A stretch of DNA of 64,000 nt, taken from contig CAJNYU010001442.1 in NCBI GenBank assembly GCA_905331475.1, positions 124,001-188,000 of the forward strand. Reading direction: 5' to 3'. Below are positions 1-10,484 of the stretch, in pieces (position 1 is the first letter of the stretch; the number at the start of each line of letters is the position of its first letter). Under the pieces are notes generated by a model. That model had not been told where the DNA came from. It ran no database searches and worked only from the letters and a program-made list of their open reading frames with translations. Origin of the DNA: Rotaria socialis (lineage: Eukaryota > Rotifera > Eurotatoria > Philodinida > Philodinidae). A program made the translations under genes and the position numbers.

Positions 1-1017
1 AGATGGAGCAAAATGAGGTACGGAGAATAGTTTTGCGCATGATTGAGTTTCGGATGAGATCAAACAAGCCATTTGGAAATGTTTTTCATTTGTCCAGAAT
101 GGATTTTGAAACGGTGTAAGTACATCATCGCCAGTCAGATTATTCTCTTCGGGTGTTATATTTAATGCAAACTCTGTTAGCTGAGGTAGGTTTGTTTTAA
201 TTAATTTCTCCCATCGTTTTGCATCCAGAAGAGCTAATTCGCCATTTGTCTCCAATATGAAACGCTTGAGGGATTTAGTCAGCGACAAGAGATTTTCAAC
301 TTCACTGAATAAAGTCCATCGTTGTAACTCGAGTACTAGAGAACTTAAATTTAATGGAATATAATCAATCATATATGAAGTTTGGCTGAATGGCACTATG
401 ATGTGAAGAGAAACGAGATTAGGAACCCATTGAAATATAATCTTCAAGTCGGTCCAACTACAAGAGAGAATTTTTAAATGTGTTAGCTTTAATAATGGTT
501 GTTGCAGAGTTGCTAATGTTGCGCTGTTCATAAATGTTAAATATTTTAAAGAAGACAAACTTGTAAATACTTTGGTGATATAACGAGAATTGTTTTTACT
601 TATTTCTATACAACAGTCAGATACGATTAATGATCGAATTCGAGGATGATCTTCAAGGTGTGATAAAATTAAACATAGCATATTAACATTATCAATGTGT
701 ATCATATTTATCAATTCAAGATTCATACAGTGAATAAGAGGTACAAGAGACATGAACAGTTTTATTTGACCTGGCGTATGTTCGTCATCGGAAAGAGTAA
801 GACATTGTAGTTGCTCTGGATGAATACGTTCGCATATAAAATAGAATGTTGATTTATTCATTGCTTTACAACTGAGTCGAATATGAGAGTATGAATGAAG
901 TATAGTGTCGATATATGAACTCATGCTATCGAATGCCTGCAGAAGATCTATTGGACTTAAATAATCAAATATCATATGTAGAACTTCCATGGGAAAGCTA
1001 TCAAGGGTACATGCCAT
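1..1017 (-). CDS. F-box / leucine-rich-repeat-like protein (3' end outside window)
   Basis: An uninterrupted frame runs on the minus strand from an ATG at 1017 to the window edge (339 codons, no stop), so the C-terminus is missing. The N-terminus reads as an F-box: a short acidic start, then 'FPMEVLHMIFDYLSPIDLL', matching the family pattern of an L-P-x-E-(I/V)-L helix followed by IFxYLxxxDL. The rest is rich in leucine and isoleucine at irregular LRR-like spacing, for example 'LSSLKYLTFMNSATLATL' and 'LTHLKILSCSWTDLKIIF'. F-box proteins usually recruit substrates to SCF ubiquitin ligases; that role is inferred here. No intron is visible. The F-box call is fairly safe, the LRR call is weaker. 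Confidence 0.7.
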   Translation of the reverse strand, partial: MACTLDSFPMEVLHMIFDYLSPIDLLQAFDSMSSYIDTILHSYSHIRLSCKAMNKSTFYFICERIHPEQLQCLTLSDDEHTPGQIKLFMSLVPLIHCMNLELINMIHIDNVNMLCLILSHLEDHPRIRSLIVSDCCIEISKNNSRYITKVFTSLSSLKYLTFMNSATLATLQQPLLKLTHLKILSCSWTDLKIIFQWVPNLVSLHIIVPFSQTSYMIDYIPLNLSSLVLELQRWTLFSEVENLLSLTKSLKRFILETNGELALLDAKRWEKLIKTNLPQLTEFALNITPEENNLTGDDVLTPFQNPFWTNEKHFQMACLISSETQSCAKLFSVPHFAPS

Positions 1018-2072
1018 GGTTTTGGAGATAATTAATTCAATTAAAAAAGATTTGGGGTTTTCAAAACTATTGCTATGATATTTATCAGAGAATTGTGGAT
1101 GATGAGTTTTAGTTGAATGGCTTTGAAAAATGCAAATCGGTTGAAAATATTTTCGTTGATTATGCAATTCCACGGGAACCACTAGAAAAATAATTTTATA
1201 TTCAAAAAGAAAAGTAGGTGGCGCTAATGAGCGGCTTCAATTAGAATTATGAGTATAGAAGGAAAAAAATTCTAATTTTTGGGAGTCAGTAGAGAATAAT
1301 TGTGTTGAATATTTTTTAATAATTCCTTTCTTGTCCTAAAATCCTATAAAATATAACTAAATAAAAAACTTGTTCGATTGGGTTGTGAGATATTTTACAA
1401 TAGACTTTGTGTCAATGTCAACTAGAAATCTATCTTGTGTTTAATTCTACAAGTAAAATTTTGACGCTCCTTATGAGTACTAGATAATGTTACAGGACAT
1501 GAATGAAGATCAACGATGTGCATTATGGCATCAATGCATTTTTAGTCGCGATTAATATTTTATCCAGCATGTTGATCAATTTTCTGCATTCCTTTGTGAG
1601 TCTCGTTGATTACGTTTATTTCGTGTCCATTATATCGATTCTGAAATCAATCGGCTGAAACTAGGAAATAGCATTGTATACGAATAAAAGCAATAAAAGA
1701 AACTGCTATTTTGAACGTCGGAAACAATGAGTCATCAACTAAACTTTCACCTCGTATCGTCAAAATGTTTTTGTTTGTCAGGCGTTCTCCTCTATCAGTG
1801 CTATTTAATTTCTCACAGGAAAGATCACAATGCCGTTTCTTCGACCTAGATAATACAATACAGATGTGAGAAACTAGATCTGTTAAATAAATTAGCACGA
1901 TACTTTGTGAACGTTAGAAGCAACGTCTTCTAATAAGAAGAAATTGTTTCATGCCTCTGGATGACATAGAAAATTTTTCGAAACTATCAAAAAATTAGTT
2001 CTTTATCTTTTTCAATATTTTTGATCATTTATTCTCACAGTCTGATGTCAATAGAGAAACATGTCGAATCTA
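1018..2072. other. Intergenic, no gene seen
   Basis: This is AT-rich sequence 5' of the F-box gene. It holds only short open frames without codon character, splice structure or recognisable domains. Nothing else was found. Confidence 0.5.
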
Positions 2073-2846
2073 ACAGGTGGGTCATAAATAAGTAGACTGT
2101 TAGTATTTTCCGAATTTCTTCTCTTCCTCTTGCCCGATTGAGCTGATTCTACTCTCAAAAGATTCCACATTCAATTTTCTACAAAATAATGTATAGACGA
2201 TAATACGAAATTTTGAGATATTGTTTCGGTTGAACAAAATACGAGGCGTCCCAAAAAAAACTGAAAATGTAATCGTTTTCTAGCAAAATTTTGCAATTTT
2301 AAATCTATGTCAAAATTGTATACAAATCAGATCCCAAGTTATGTTTTTACACATTCAGATATTCTCTATCTGATGGGGACTAAATTCATTTTATCTCCTT
2401 GCGTTAACCTGATAGATCTTGTTCGAAGTATGATCAATTTGCGGATGGTCCTAATAAGTAAGTCAAAAAGGCTAAAAACCAGTGATAGAACTTTTACGGA
2501 AACCATGAATGAAAGGATAAAATAAAGAGAAGAATTTCGCTTTGATGAACAATCGAGAGAGAATTTCAAGGGCTACAATTTTACATATTTAGCTTTGGCA
2601 CGATTAAACAACTTGATTTATTATTAGTGAAATACCAATTTTTAAGTTACATTTTTTCAGTTTTTTGGGACACCTCGTATTTTGTTCAACCGAAACAATA
2701 GCTCAAAATATCGTATTATCGCCTATACATCATTTTGTAGAGAATTGAATGTGGAATCTTTTGAGAGTAGAATCAGCTCAATCGGATACGAGGAAGAGAA
2801 GAAATTCGGAAAATACTAACAGTCTAATTATTTATGACCCATCTGT
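2073..2846. mobile_element. Non-autonomous element with ~200-base terminal inverted repeats
   Basis: The left arm (about 2073-2285) reappears as its reverse complement at about 2640-2846 with few differences. Both ends share ACAG(G/A)TGGGTCATAAATAA, and the inner ends share the ACGAGG(C/T)GTCCC motif. The roughly 350 bases between the arms hold only short overlapping frames and no transposase. The structure is that of a MITE or foldback derivative of a cut-and-paste transposon. A TA lies just outside the left end, but I could not pair it with a clear duplication on the right, so the superfamily is undecided. Confidence 0.75.
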
Positions 2847-3064
2847 CATTTCAGTATTTTTAAACTTTGACCTGCAGGAATAAATGTTTTCTGCAAACAT
2901 CGATAAAAGATAGACTATTTGAATGTATTGTCACATACAAATATTTACTTGTGTGATCTTTATCATACATGTCTGAAGTACTATTCATGATTGTCTGTAT
3001 AAGAAGGTAATATATTGAGAAAAACATCACGTCTGTCGCGTAAATATTATTCCTGCTTAATTAA

Positions 3065-3072
3065 TATATAAG
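3065..3072 (+). promoter_or_regulatory. TATA box of first secreted paralogue
   Basis: TATATAAG lies 88 bases upstream of the ATG at 3153. The paralogous gene has a TATAAATA at nearly the same distance, which supports both as core promoters. Confidence 0.5.
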
Positions 3073-3152
3073 TCTGCTTTTTTATATCCTCATTCAAAAA
3101 AACTTTTGTTCTATTTTTGCTTCTGACATCAATCGCCTTCAATTTTTCAAAT

Positions 3153-3958
3153 ATGTCTATATTAGCAACTTTAAAACTCATAGTTTTCGTTATTTCAATT
3201 TTTATTTTTCCGGCCTATGGTCAACAGGAGAACAAATTAGATGATAATCTATGTCCACAAATGATAAGCGTACTCTGCGTTAAAAAAGTCCTTTTGGATA
3301 TCGCATCTGAAACTGAAAAGATTAAGGATTCGGCTCATAAAATTAAAAAATATATCGTAAGTATAATTTTAGTGTCTCATCTTTTTATCTGTGTCCAAAC
3401 GTTTAGCGTGATCATGAACCAGCCCCAGCAAGTCTCGTAGAATATATAAATTATACGATGAGACATATGCAATCAAATCTACCAAAATCATATTATCATT
3501 ATCATTTTAGGAATACTAAAAGCAATATTAATAGAGTATGCAGGATAATTAATTTCCGATAATTTTACTATACTTAATATTTTGATGTTATATAGACGGA
3601 TTTCATTCATTTGATTCAAGAGGAAAATTATGCTTTCAGCTATTTGTATAGTTCAATTAATAATATTCTTCATATAAAATATATCTTTGGCCATTCAATT
3701 GATGAATCATTGGAAAAGATTTCCAACAATTTAAAAATCAATATTCTATGTAATTATAGAAACATTTTTCATGTTTATTCTGAATCATGGCTACCGATCA
3801 GCAAAATTAACGGAATCCAAATATTAACAACCCGAAAAAGAAAAATATCACCATTCCTACATCATGCGTATTCCTTTATAGTGATTCGATTATTAGAAGA
3901 ATGGGTAGCAAATGCTAATCATATTATTGGCAATATAGACAGCAAATACTTTCGTTGA
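3153..3958 (+). CDS. Small secreted orphan protein, paralogue 1 (three exons)
   Basis: Exons 3153-3356, 3407-3535 and 3596-3958 join in phase 0 through GT-AG introns (GTAAGT, GTATGC) to give 231 residues. Residues 1-22 form a signal peptide with a long hydrophobic stretch ending at 'FPAYG'. The mature part has a paired-cysteine segment ('LCPQMISVLCVKKVL'), a middle part aligning with 'LPKSYYHYHF', and a helical C-terminal part with 'CNYRNIFHVYSESWLPISKI'. The second exon was confirmed by alignment with the gene at 6763. No known family was recognised, and function is unknown. The protein is likely extracellular. The gene sits between two inverted-repeat transposons. Confidence 0.75.
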
Positions 3959-4668
3959 TGTTGTTTTTCTTGTTCATTCCGTAATTATAGTTTTACTAAG
4001 TTTCTTTGTTTCTAACAGTAAATATAAATAAATGCTTATGTGAGTACATTTTCTTTGTCTTCTCATGCACAATCTAGAACTCTACAATGTCTTTCATATT
4101 TTTATAATTTTTTAGAGGAATCATCGAGTTCAATAAAATAATGATTTGATCAATCTATTAATTTGCAACCGATTGTCTGCCGAATAGATGCCCGTTCTTA
4201 TTACAATATGACTCATGATAAAAGTCACACCCCCCGTCATAGGAGCACGTGCATTCAGTCAGGAGTCTTTAAAATATCATTTTTCTTTTTGTTTGAGGTT
4301 GAAGTTTCTATTGTTCAAGTAAACCTACAATTTATCTTAGCATATGTCATGATTTTGTGTCACTTACTTGCTAAAAGCTCGTGCTTGAACACTTTCAAAA
4401 ACATATCTGGATATTGAGGTAAATTGCATTTAAAGTCGAAGGCAAAATAGAGAACGGTCGGTTTTTATTCAAGAAGCAGAGGCTAATCAGTAGAATTTTG
4501 TTGTATTGAAAGAAAGAAAAATGAATGCCTACTGGTAACTATTCAAGAGCCCCACGAGATTGACTTTTGCAAATATCTACAAAGAATGGACAAGCATAAG
4601 ATTCTAGTTTATGCATCTAAATTATGAAACATGCATTTTTTCGCTGCAACTTCTGGTTAACTAAACTT
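3959..4668. other. Intergenic, no gene seen
   Basis: This is the 3' flank of the secreted-protein gene. An AATAAA-like signal lies near 4027. No repeat or coding structure was recognised. Confidence 0.4.
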
Positions 4669-4669
4669 T

Positions 4670-5210
4670 CCATGTCGCCTTTTTTTAAACTATGATGCAT
4701 TGATCTAAAATGAACATTACCAGAGACTACCATTGCTTTGATGCAGCTCAGCCGCATTGGTCACACGGGAATCGAATAAAAGAAATTTTTTGTGATAATC
4801 GATTTATAAATCATTTTATTGCAACGCAGGTAATATGTAATCTGAATCTCCATTTTCTGTCATCAAAAGAAATACCTGCGGACTTTCGAGTTCGAATTTC
4901 TATAATCATCCATTTTTTTAATTTTATTTTTAAAATTTTATTTATTGTTAAATTAGATGATTTTTTTTTTGTAAAATCTCATCAATTTTCACTAAATCAA
5001 TAATCATACGACTGACAAAAAAATCATAACTATCTTGTTATATCGTTGAGTGGCTACAACACATTTCCGCTGTAACTGCGATCGCACTCTGATTCATAAT
5101 TACGAAAAAATGCGCCGTTCGTAGTCATAACCATGATTTTCCTGCTGTAACTGTGATTATTTTATCGCAATTAACGCGTAACTACATTACAATCGAACGC
5201 ACGGTTCTGA
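4670..5210. repeat. Decayed third copy of the hAT-like repeat
   Basis: The left end CCATGTCGCCTTTTTTT matches the start of the repeats at 8377 and 37685. The right part carries the family's hallmark words, such as a GCGATCGCACTCTG-like run and GCGTAACTAC. It is much more diverged than the other two. It stops where the TA-flanked element at 5213 begins, and degraded similarity may resume beyond 6137, which suggests the TA element inserted into it. Confidence 0.5.
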
Positions 5211-5212
5211 TA

Positions 5213-6135
5213 CCGGGTGGGGCAAAAATTTTGCGACATTTTTTCTCTTGCAAATATTCTGATACGCAAATAACACACGATTCTAAAGTTCTCATCAGCA
5301 GATACAAAATTCAATTCTCTACAAACTCATGTTAACTTTAATTTAAAACAATGAACCAAAAAATATTTATTGGTTAATGTATGTGACTCATTCAATGACA
5401 ATTATTTCCTACTCAATCTTTTATATATTTCCAAGGTTCTTTTCAAATTCTAAGAATGCATCTAAGAAGCTCGATTTCTTGTAACTGGATTCCGCATCAT
5501 GAGCATTTTCAGGAATGCCTATAAGTGTTTGAGAATAATCTATATGGGTATAAAAAAAAGTCACCTGAGTGAACATCTACAGCACAAATAGCTTTTTTCA
5601 TAGGATTTAAATCTTTTTTCAGCTGATCCACTTAAATAAAGTCTTATATGAGCGTCTCATAACCAGAAAAATCAATTCTCTATTAAATTCTGATAAAATT
5701 AAATCGATTTAATTATGAGTGCAATTTAAAAAAGCTTTCATTGCGAAAGCATTAGCATTGAGGATGAAAATGTCACTTTTTCAAAAAATTGACCTAGTGT
5801 CTAATCAGAGAAATGCGTTTTAGAAAACATTATATTGTTTGCAATCCATAGAGCTTTTCGAGTTGTGCCTAGCAGTGATTTATACTCTGAAAATAAATAT
5901 TTCTTAGCAGAAGAAAAAGCATGACGAAAAAATGCGTGGGAAATAGATGTAATTTACTGGGCCAAATACATTAACCAATAAATATTTTTTGGTTCATTGT
6001 TTTAAATTAAAGTTAACATGAGTTTGTAGAGAATTGAATTTTGTATCTGCTGATGAGAACTTTAGAATCGTGTGTTATTTGCGTATCAGAATATTTGCAA
6101 GAGAAAAAATGTCGCAAAATTTTTGCCCCACCCGG
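5213..6135. mobile_element. Mariner-like MITE with TA target duplication
   Basis: The ends CCGGGTGGGGCAAAAATTTT (left) and its exact reverse complement (right) are flanked by TA at 5211-5212 and 6136-6137. The inverted repeats extend about 160-180 bases with almost no differences. The interior has no transposase frame. TA duplication with this architecture is typical of Tc1/mariner-derived MITEs. The near identity of the arms suggests a recent or still gene-converting copy. Confidence 0.85.
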
Positions 6136-6137
6136 TA

Positions 6138-6670
6138 TTATATTCGACTGCGAATATAATTACAAGAAGACTTCCTCAATCGGTATTCGGAGAAAACAAA
6201 ATTCTTTGAATAACTCTGAAAGATATTCTCATATTCGCTGCTTTACGATGAAAAAGACTTGCATTATGTTGGCAGTAGAACAAATATTGGAAATTCAAAA
6301 AATTCTATACCAGTAATCCACAGTTATCATAATTAGGATATTGAAATGCGTGACTGTATAAATATCTTTAGAATAACATCAATTATGAGTCATTGGAAGG
6401 TTGAATATCATGAAATGTGTTTTGGTAGGAATCAATCAAAATATTACACGATAAATCAAGGGTATGATTCCAACATAAGTGTTTGTAGACTATTTACCTA
6501 CCTATAGAATGACTTTGTTCCGTCGTAGACATCAGACTTGAATGATGACGATAATAAATATTTAACAGTGGCTCTTTGTGAGAATATTTTCATTTAATAG
6601 GAAAAAATTGACTTGTTTTTTTTCCCCATGACCAATGCAATTATCTTTTTTTCTTATTAATAATCACGCG
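6138..6670. other. Intergenic between MITE and second secreted gene
   Basis: AT-rich sequence with no recognisable gene. Its first part may be the broken tail of the older repeat at 4670. Confidence 0.35.
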
Positions 6671-6678
6671 TATAAATA
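6671..6678 (+). promoter_or_regulatory. TATA box of second secreted paralogue
   Basis: TATAAATA lies 92 bases before the ATG at 6763, the same layout as the paralogue. Confidence 0.55.
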
Positions 6679-6762
6679 GGAAGCACACTTTTATGTTTCT
6701 GTATTAAAAAACAAGCCAGTTGATTTTCTATACACATCAGTTAAAGTTTGTTGAATACAGCC

Positions 6763-7500
6763 ATGGTTGCATTATCGAATAAGAATATTGTATTAATTGT
6801 TTTCGCATCAAGTTTGTTTGTGCTCCAAATCAATGCAGAACAAGAGCATGATGATATGTGTCGCTTAGTACGAGACGTTTTATGCGTAAAAGATGTTTTA
6901 ATGATTATAGCAATGACGACTAGAAGTATGGAAAGGACTATAAATAAAACTCAAGTCGATATTGCAGGTAGAATTGGAAATAATGATACAGCCAATCGTT
7001 ATGTGAAATATCAAGTTGGAAACATTGATTCACAGTTACCAACACCAAAATATCATACACATTTTTTTCAACTGAATAATATTAATAAAGTAGTATTTTT
7101 TATAAGCTTTTGTTCGATTTCATTTAACTTATCTTTTTCTTCTCTTATTTAGAAATATTTAGTTCATTTATTTTCGGAAGCACATGATGCTATGAGCTTT
7201 TATTATAATACGATTCAAGATATATTAAATGTGAGTGATACGTCTTCAACGAATGATTTAAAAGACATTCAAAATATTCTAAATAAAATGATTTGTCAAT
7301 ATCGCAGTGTGTTGCATGTTTATTTCCATGGATGGACAACTATTGATCGTATAAAATCAGTGGAATTTTCAAAAATAAGCTCTCATATTTCGCAAACATT
7401 TTTAAATGATGCTCATTCGATGATTATCATTGACATATTAAGGACATGGATGGATAAAATTCATTCAGTTATTCATAATATTGAAGCAAAATATTTTTAA
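6763..7500 (+). CDS. Small secreted orphan protein, paralogue 2 (two exons)
   Basis: Exons 6763-7089 and 7153-7500 join in phase 0 (GTAGTA...TTTAG) to give 224 residues. The ATG lies in a good context (CCATGG). Residues 1-24 are a signal peptide ending near 'INAEQ'. The protein aligns with the product of 3153-3958 over its length: 'MCRLVRDVLCVKDVLMIIA' versus 'LCPQMISVLCVKKVLLDIA', and 'CQYRSVLHVYFHGWTTIDRI' versus 'CNYRNIFHVYSESWLPISKI'. This gene lacks the paralogue's first intron, and that region is continuous coding here. No family was recognised. An extracellular role is inferred. Confidence 0.8.
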
Positions 7501-7828
7501 TTTTTCGGAATACTTAAAATTGTAATCAAGAAAATCTCAAGATAGTCGCACAACATTTTCTCTATCTATGCCAATGCTTTTGTTCATACGGACTCTTAAT
7601 AATAAAATCAATTTATTATGTACGAGTCATAAAAAGTAATTTTCTGCTATTAGATTAGGTACTGAGACCCCTCCGTTTTATTATAATCATGAGGAAGTAA
7701 CAGAAATGTGACGCACTCTTTGAGTACATCAAGATAATTGAGTGAGACACATTGGGATTAAACTTTCAACTCAATTTTTATACATGTATCACGATATCGA
7801 ATAGCAGAATTTAGATCTGTTATCTTGT

Positions 7829-7875
7829 CTCTCTCTCTCTCTCTCTATGTATCTATCTATCTATATATACATATG
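7829..7875. repeat. (TC)n then (TATC)n microsatellite
   Basis: An uninterrupted CT run is followed by ATCT/TATC units and TA steps. Confidence 0.9.
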
Positions 7876-8144
7876 TGTACATCTAATAAATCTTATAATC
7901 TTTTGAAATATTTCAATAAAAAAGAACGAATCTTTGCCAAGATGTTTAATTGCTAAATTTCTTCCATAGGCACTTATGCTCTAAGAAGTCATCAGAGAGG
8001 CAATGGGGACTCAGAAATACATGTGGTAGTCCCCAAATTGTACTGATTGCATGAGATACCTAGTTCGAATTCGAATATAAATGGACTCCCAACTGCATGG
8101 TATCAATTCGAAAATAAATGATAGAAACAGATTTAGTTTAACAT

Positions 8145-8311
8145 GGAGTGGGCGTGGGTCGAGGGAGACTAAGGGGTAACTGTGGGTGTGGATGTGGGTG
8201 AGGGATACCAGGAACGGGTGCATAGGGGTATCCGGGTTACTTCAAATGCGGTTGTGGGTGATGGATACCATGGAGGAGTGCTCAAATGCGGGTGCGGGTG
8301 AAGGGTATATA
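8145..8311. repeat. G-rich degenerate minisatellite, TGTGGG-like
   Basis: The plus strand repeats GGGTG-type words, for example CTGTGGGTGTGGATGTGGG. Two related 40-base units begin at 8241 and 8281 with TCAAATGCGG(T/G)TG(T/C)GGGTGA. TGTGGG resembles the telomeric repeat I recall for bdelloids, but the array is irregular, so an interstitial telomeric origin is only a possibility. Confidence 0.5.
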
Positions 8312-8368
8312 AGTATTCATATGTCGCAGATATCGAAAAGTTAAACTAAAATTAAATCTAGGAATAGA

Positions 8369-9287
8369 TTTAGTTTCCCATGTCGCCTCTTTTTTATCAA
8401 CTGTGCCGCAGTTACGCGTAGAGCCAATTCTGCGTCGCAGTTACGCGTAACTATGACGCATTGATCGTAGTGAAGATTTCTACAAGAAACTACGCTTAGT
8501 ATGACTCAGATCAACGTAACTGCGCCCTAGTGATCGCATCCTACGATCTGTTGTAGGTATAAATGGCCAATTACAAATTATTCCTCCTTATTTGTAATTG
8601 GCTACACTCGAACAATAAAACTTAGTCACAGAAAATTAGTATAGATAGTGGTGTTTATCACATTTTCGTTCATAAGTCATTCTACTACAAACAGTGAAAT
8701 GCATAGTTTTTATTTCTTTTAAAAATTTCTAGATTAAAATTATTTTAGTTTTTCAATTTTTTGTAATTAAATTTTTTTTCTTTTATACATTCAATTTTTA
8801 AAAATTCTTTAGATCTTAATTTTAAAAATTTTTCTAGATATTAATTTTTAATTTTCCTTAAGTTCTAAACTAAAATTTTTTTTTAAATTTTTATTTTAGT
8901 AAATTTTTAGATTTTTCTAGATTTCAATTTTTCAATTATTTTTATTGTGAAAACTTTTAATTTAAAAATTGTTTTTTATTTTTTATAAAAGTTTTAATTT
9001 TATAGTTGTTTTTCATTTTTTGTGCAAAAAATTTTTTAAACTCAATAAAAATACAAATAAAAGGAAACCCTAATCTATGTTATATTTTGTACCAATTGCG
9101 ACGCCACTGTGAACTATAATTGCGGAAAACTTGGGCGCAGTTATGCGTAACTGTGATTTTCCCCCCGTAACTACGCGTAACTGCGATTTTTTCATCGTAG
9201 TTGCGCGTAACTACGTCGCAATTTTCCGCAATTACGGGTCACAGTGCGATCGCAGTTTCATCGTAATGAAACACATGGGTTTAGTTT
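8369..9287. mobile_element. hAT-like non-autonomous element with perfect 8-base duplication
   Basis: The element spans 8377-9279 and starts CCCATGTCGCC and ends ACACATGGG, giving short inverted ends (CCCATGT). TTTAGTTT flanks it on both sides (8369-8376 and 9280-9287). Eight-base duplications are typical of the hAT superfamily. Both ends carry clusters of palindromic CAGTTACGCGTAACTG-type words, and the middle is almost pure A/T. There is no transposase frame. A second copy lies at 37685-38602 and a decayed one at 4670. Confidence 0.85.
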
Positions 9288-9341
9288 ACCTTTTTTTGTG
9301 TTCTCCCTTTCTATTCGAACTTGAATTAGACAGCTACTCCT

Positions 9342-9475
9342 CCGGGGAGTCCCCCAAATAAAAAGCCCCCGGGGACTCATGACAGGGAGTTCCGGGGAGT
9401 CTCCCAAATAAAAAGCCCCCGGGGACTCACGACAGGGAGTTCCTGGGGAGTCGTCGGGGGAGAGTGGATTAGGGT
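9342..9475. repeat. 50-base tandem repeat with GGGGACTC palindromes
   Basis: Two nearly identical 50-base units start at 9342 and 9392 (CCGGGGAGTC... ...CCCCCGGGGACTCA), followed by a partial third at 9442. The end (GGGGAGTCGTCGG, then AGTGGATTAGGGT) recurs at about 40740-40776 inside the broken ADP-ribosyltransferase gene. It is therefore part of a dispersed repeat family. Confidence 0.75.
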
Positions 9476-9766
9476 GATTATTACATCTCAGCTGGGATAT
9501 AAACGAAACGAATACGATACTAGCGACCTCTTTTTGTTGAAATAAATATGCCATGAACAGTTGCTTAGCGGATTGTTGAGTGCTTCTTTTTTAAATAAAA
9601 TTAAAATCTAACACTTTTAGTGGTATTAAGATTAATTCGAAGATAATTTTCACTCATCTGAAGGTTTTTCTTTGACGCAACATTCCTTGATGGCTGACAC
9701 CGAATGATGTCCGGCTCATTTAATTGTTACGAGTTCTGTATCTATTAAAAGCCATTGTTCAAAGCA

Positions 9767-10443
9767 ATGAAATCCGTTGCTTTATGGGGTGAAAAACCTG
9801 CAGAAGAAGATGGAGAAGAGCAATCGTAAAATTATTTGTTTTAAATAATCTTCCTTCTAAACTAAGATTAATTTAGAGTCAATGCTCTTTGTTTTAATCC
9901 GGATGGATCTCAATTGTTAGCAGCTGTTGGAGCAAGAATACTTGTTTATGATACTGCTGAAGGAATTTTAAGAAGTGCTCTTAGCGGTATGAGAAAAAGA
10001 TTTATCCAGTCTATTCTATTTTAATGTGTCAATTGATTGTAGGACATGGCGATGTAGTAAATACACTCTCTTATGCAACAGATGGCACTCGTTTTGCATC
10101 AGGTGGTGCTGATAAATTAGTTGTGATATGGACACATGAATTACAAGGAATGTTAAAATATGCGTATGCATTTTTTTGTTTTTAATTAAACTCTCGAGTT
10201 TAAAAAAGAAAAAAATAATTTAGACATGATTCTTCTGTTCAATGTGTTACTTATCATCCGACATCACATTTACTTGCTAGTTGTTCAAATGCTGATTTCG
10301 GTCTTTGGTCACCAGAACAAAAAAATGTCACAAAAACTAAGCTGACTGGTCGAATAACTTGTTGTGCATGGAGTGCAGATGGACAATTACTTGCATTTGG
10401 ATTATATAATGGACAAGTACATATTCGAGATAAGGTAAATTAA

Positions 10444-10484
<41 letters not shown>

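Larger units (their letters stand above)
7501..8368. other. Intergenic with microsatellite and G-rich minisatellite
   Basis: It holds a (CT)n/(TATC)n simple repeat around 7829-7870 and the G-rich degenerate repeat listed separately. No coding structure was seen. Confidence 0.5.

Noticed and set aside
7829-7875. CRISPR or structured repeat array
   Set aside because: Simple microsatellite only; the window is eukaryotic and no spacer-repeat pattern is present anywhere.
8011-8223. Minus-strand 70-codon frame with His/Ser/Leu
   Set aside because: Lies on the G-rich minisatellite; its composition comes from the repeat.
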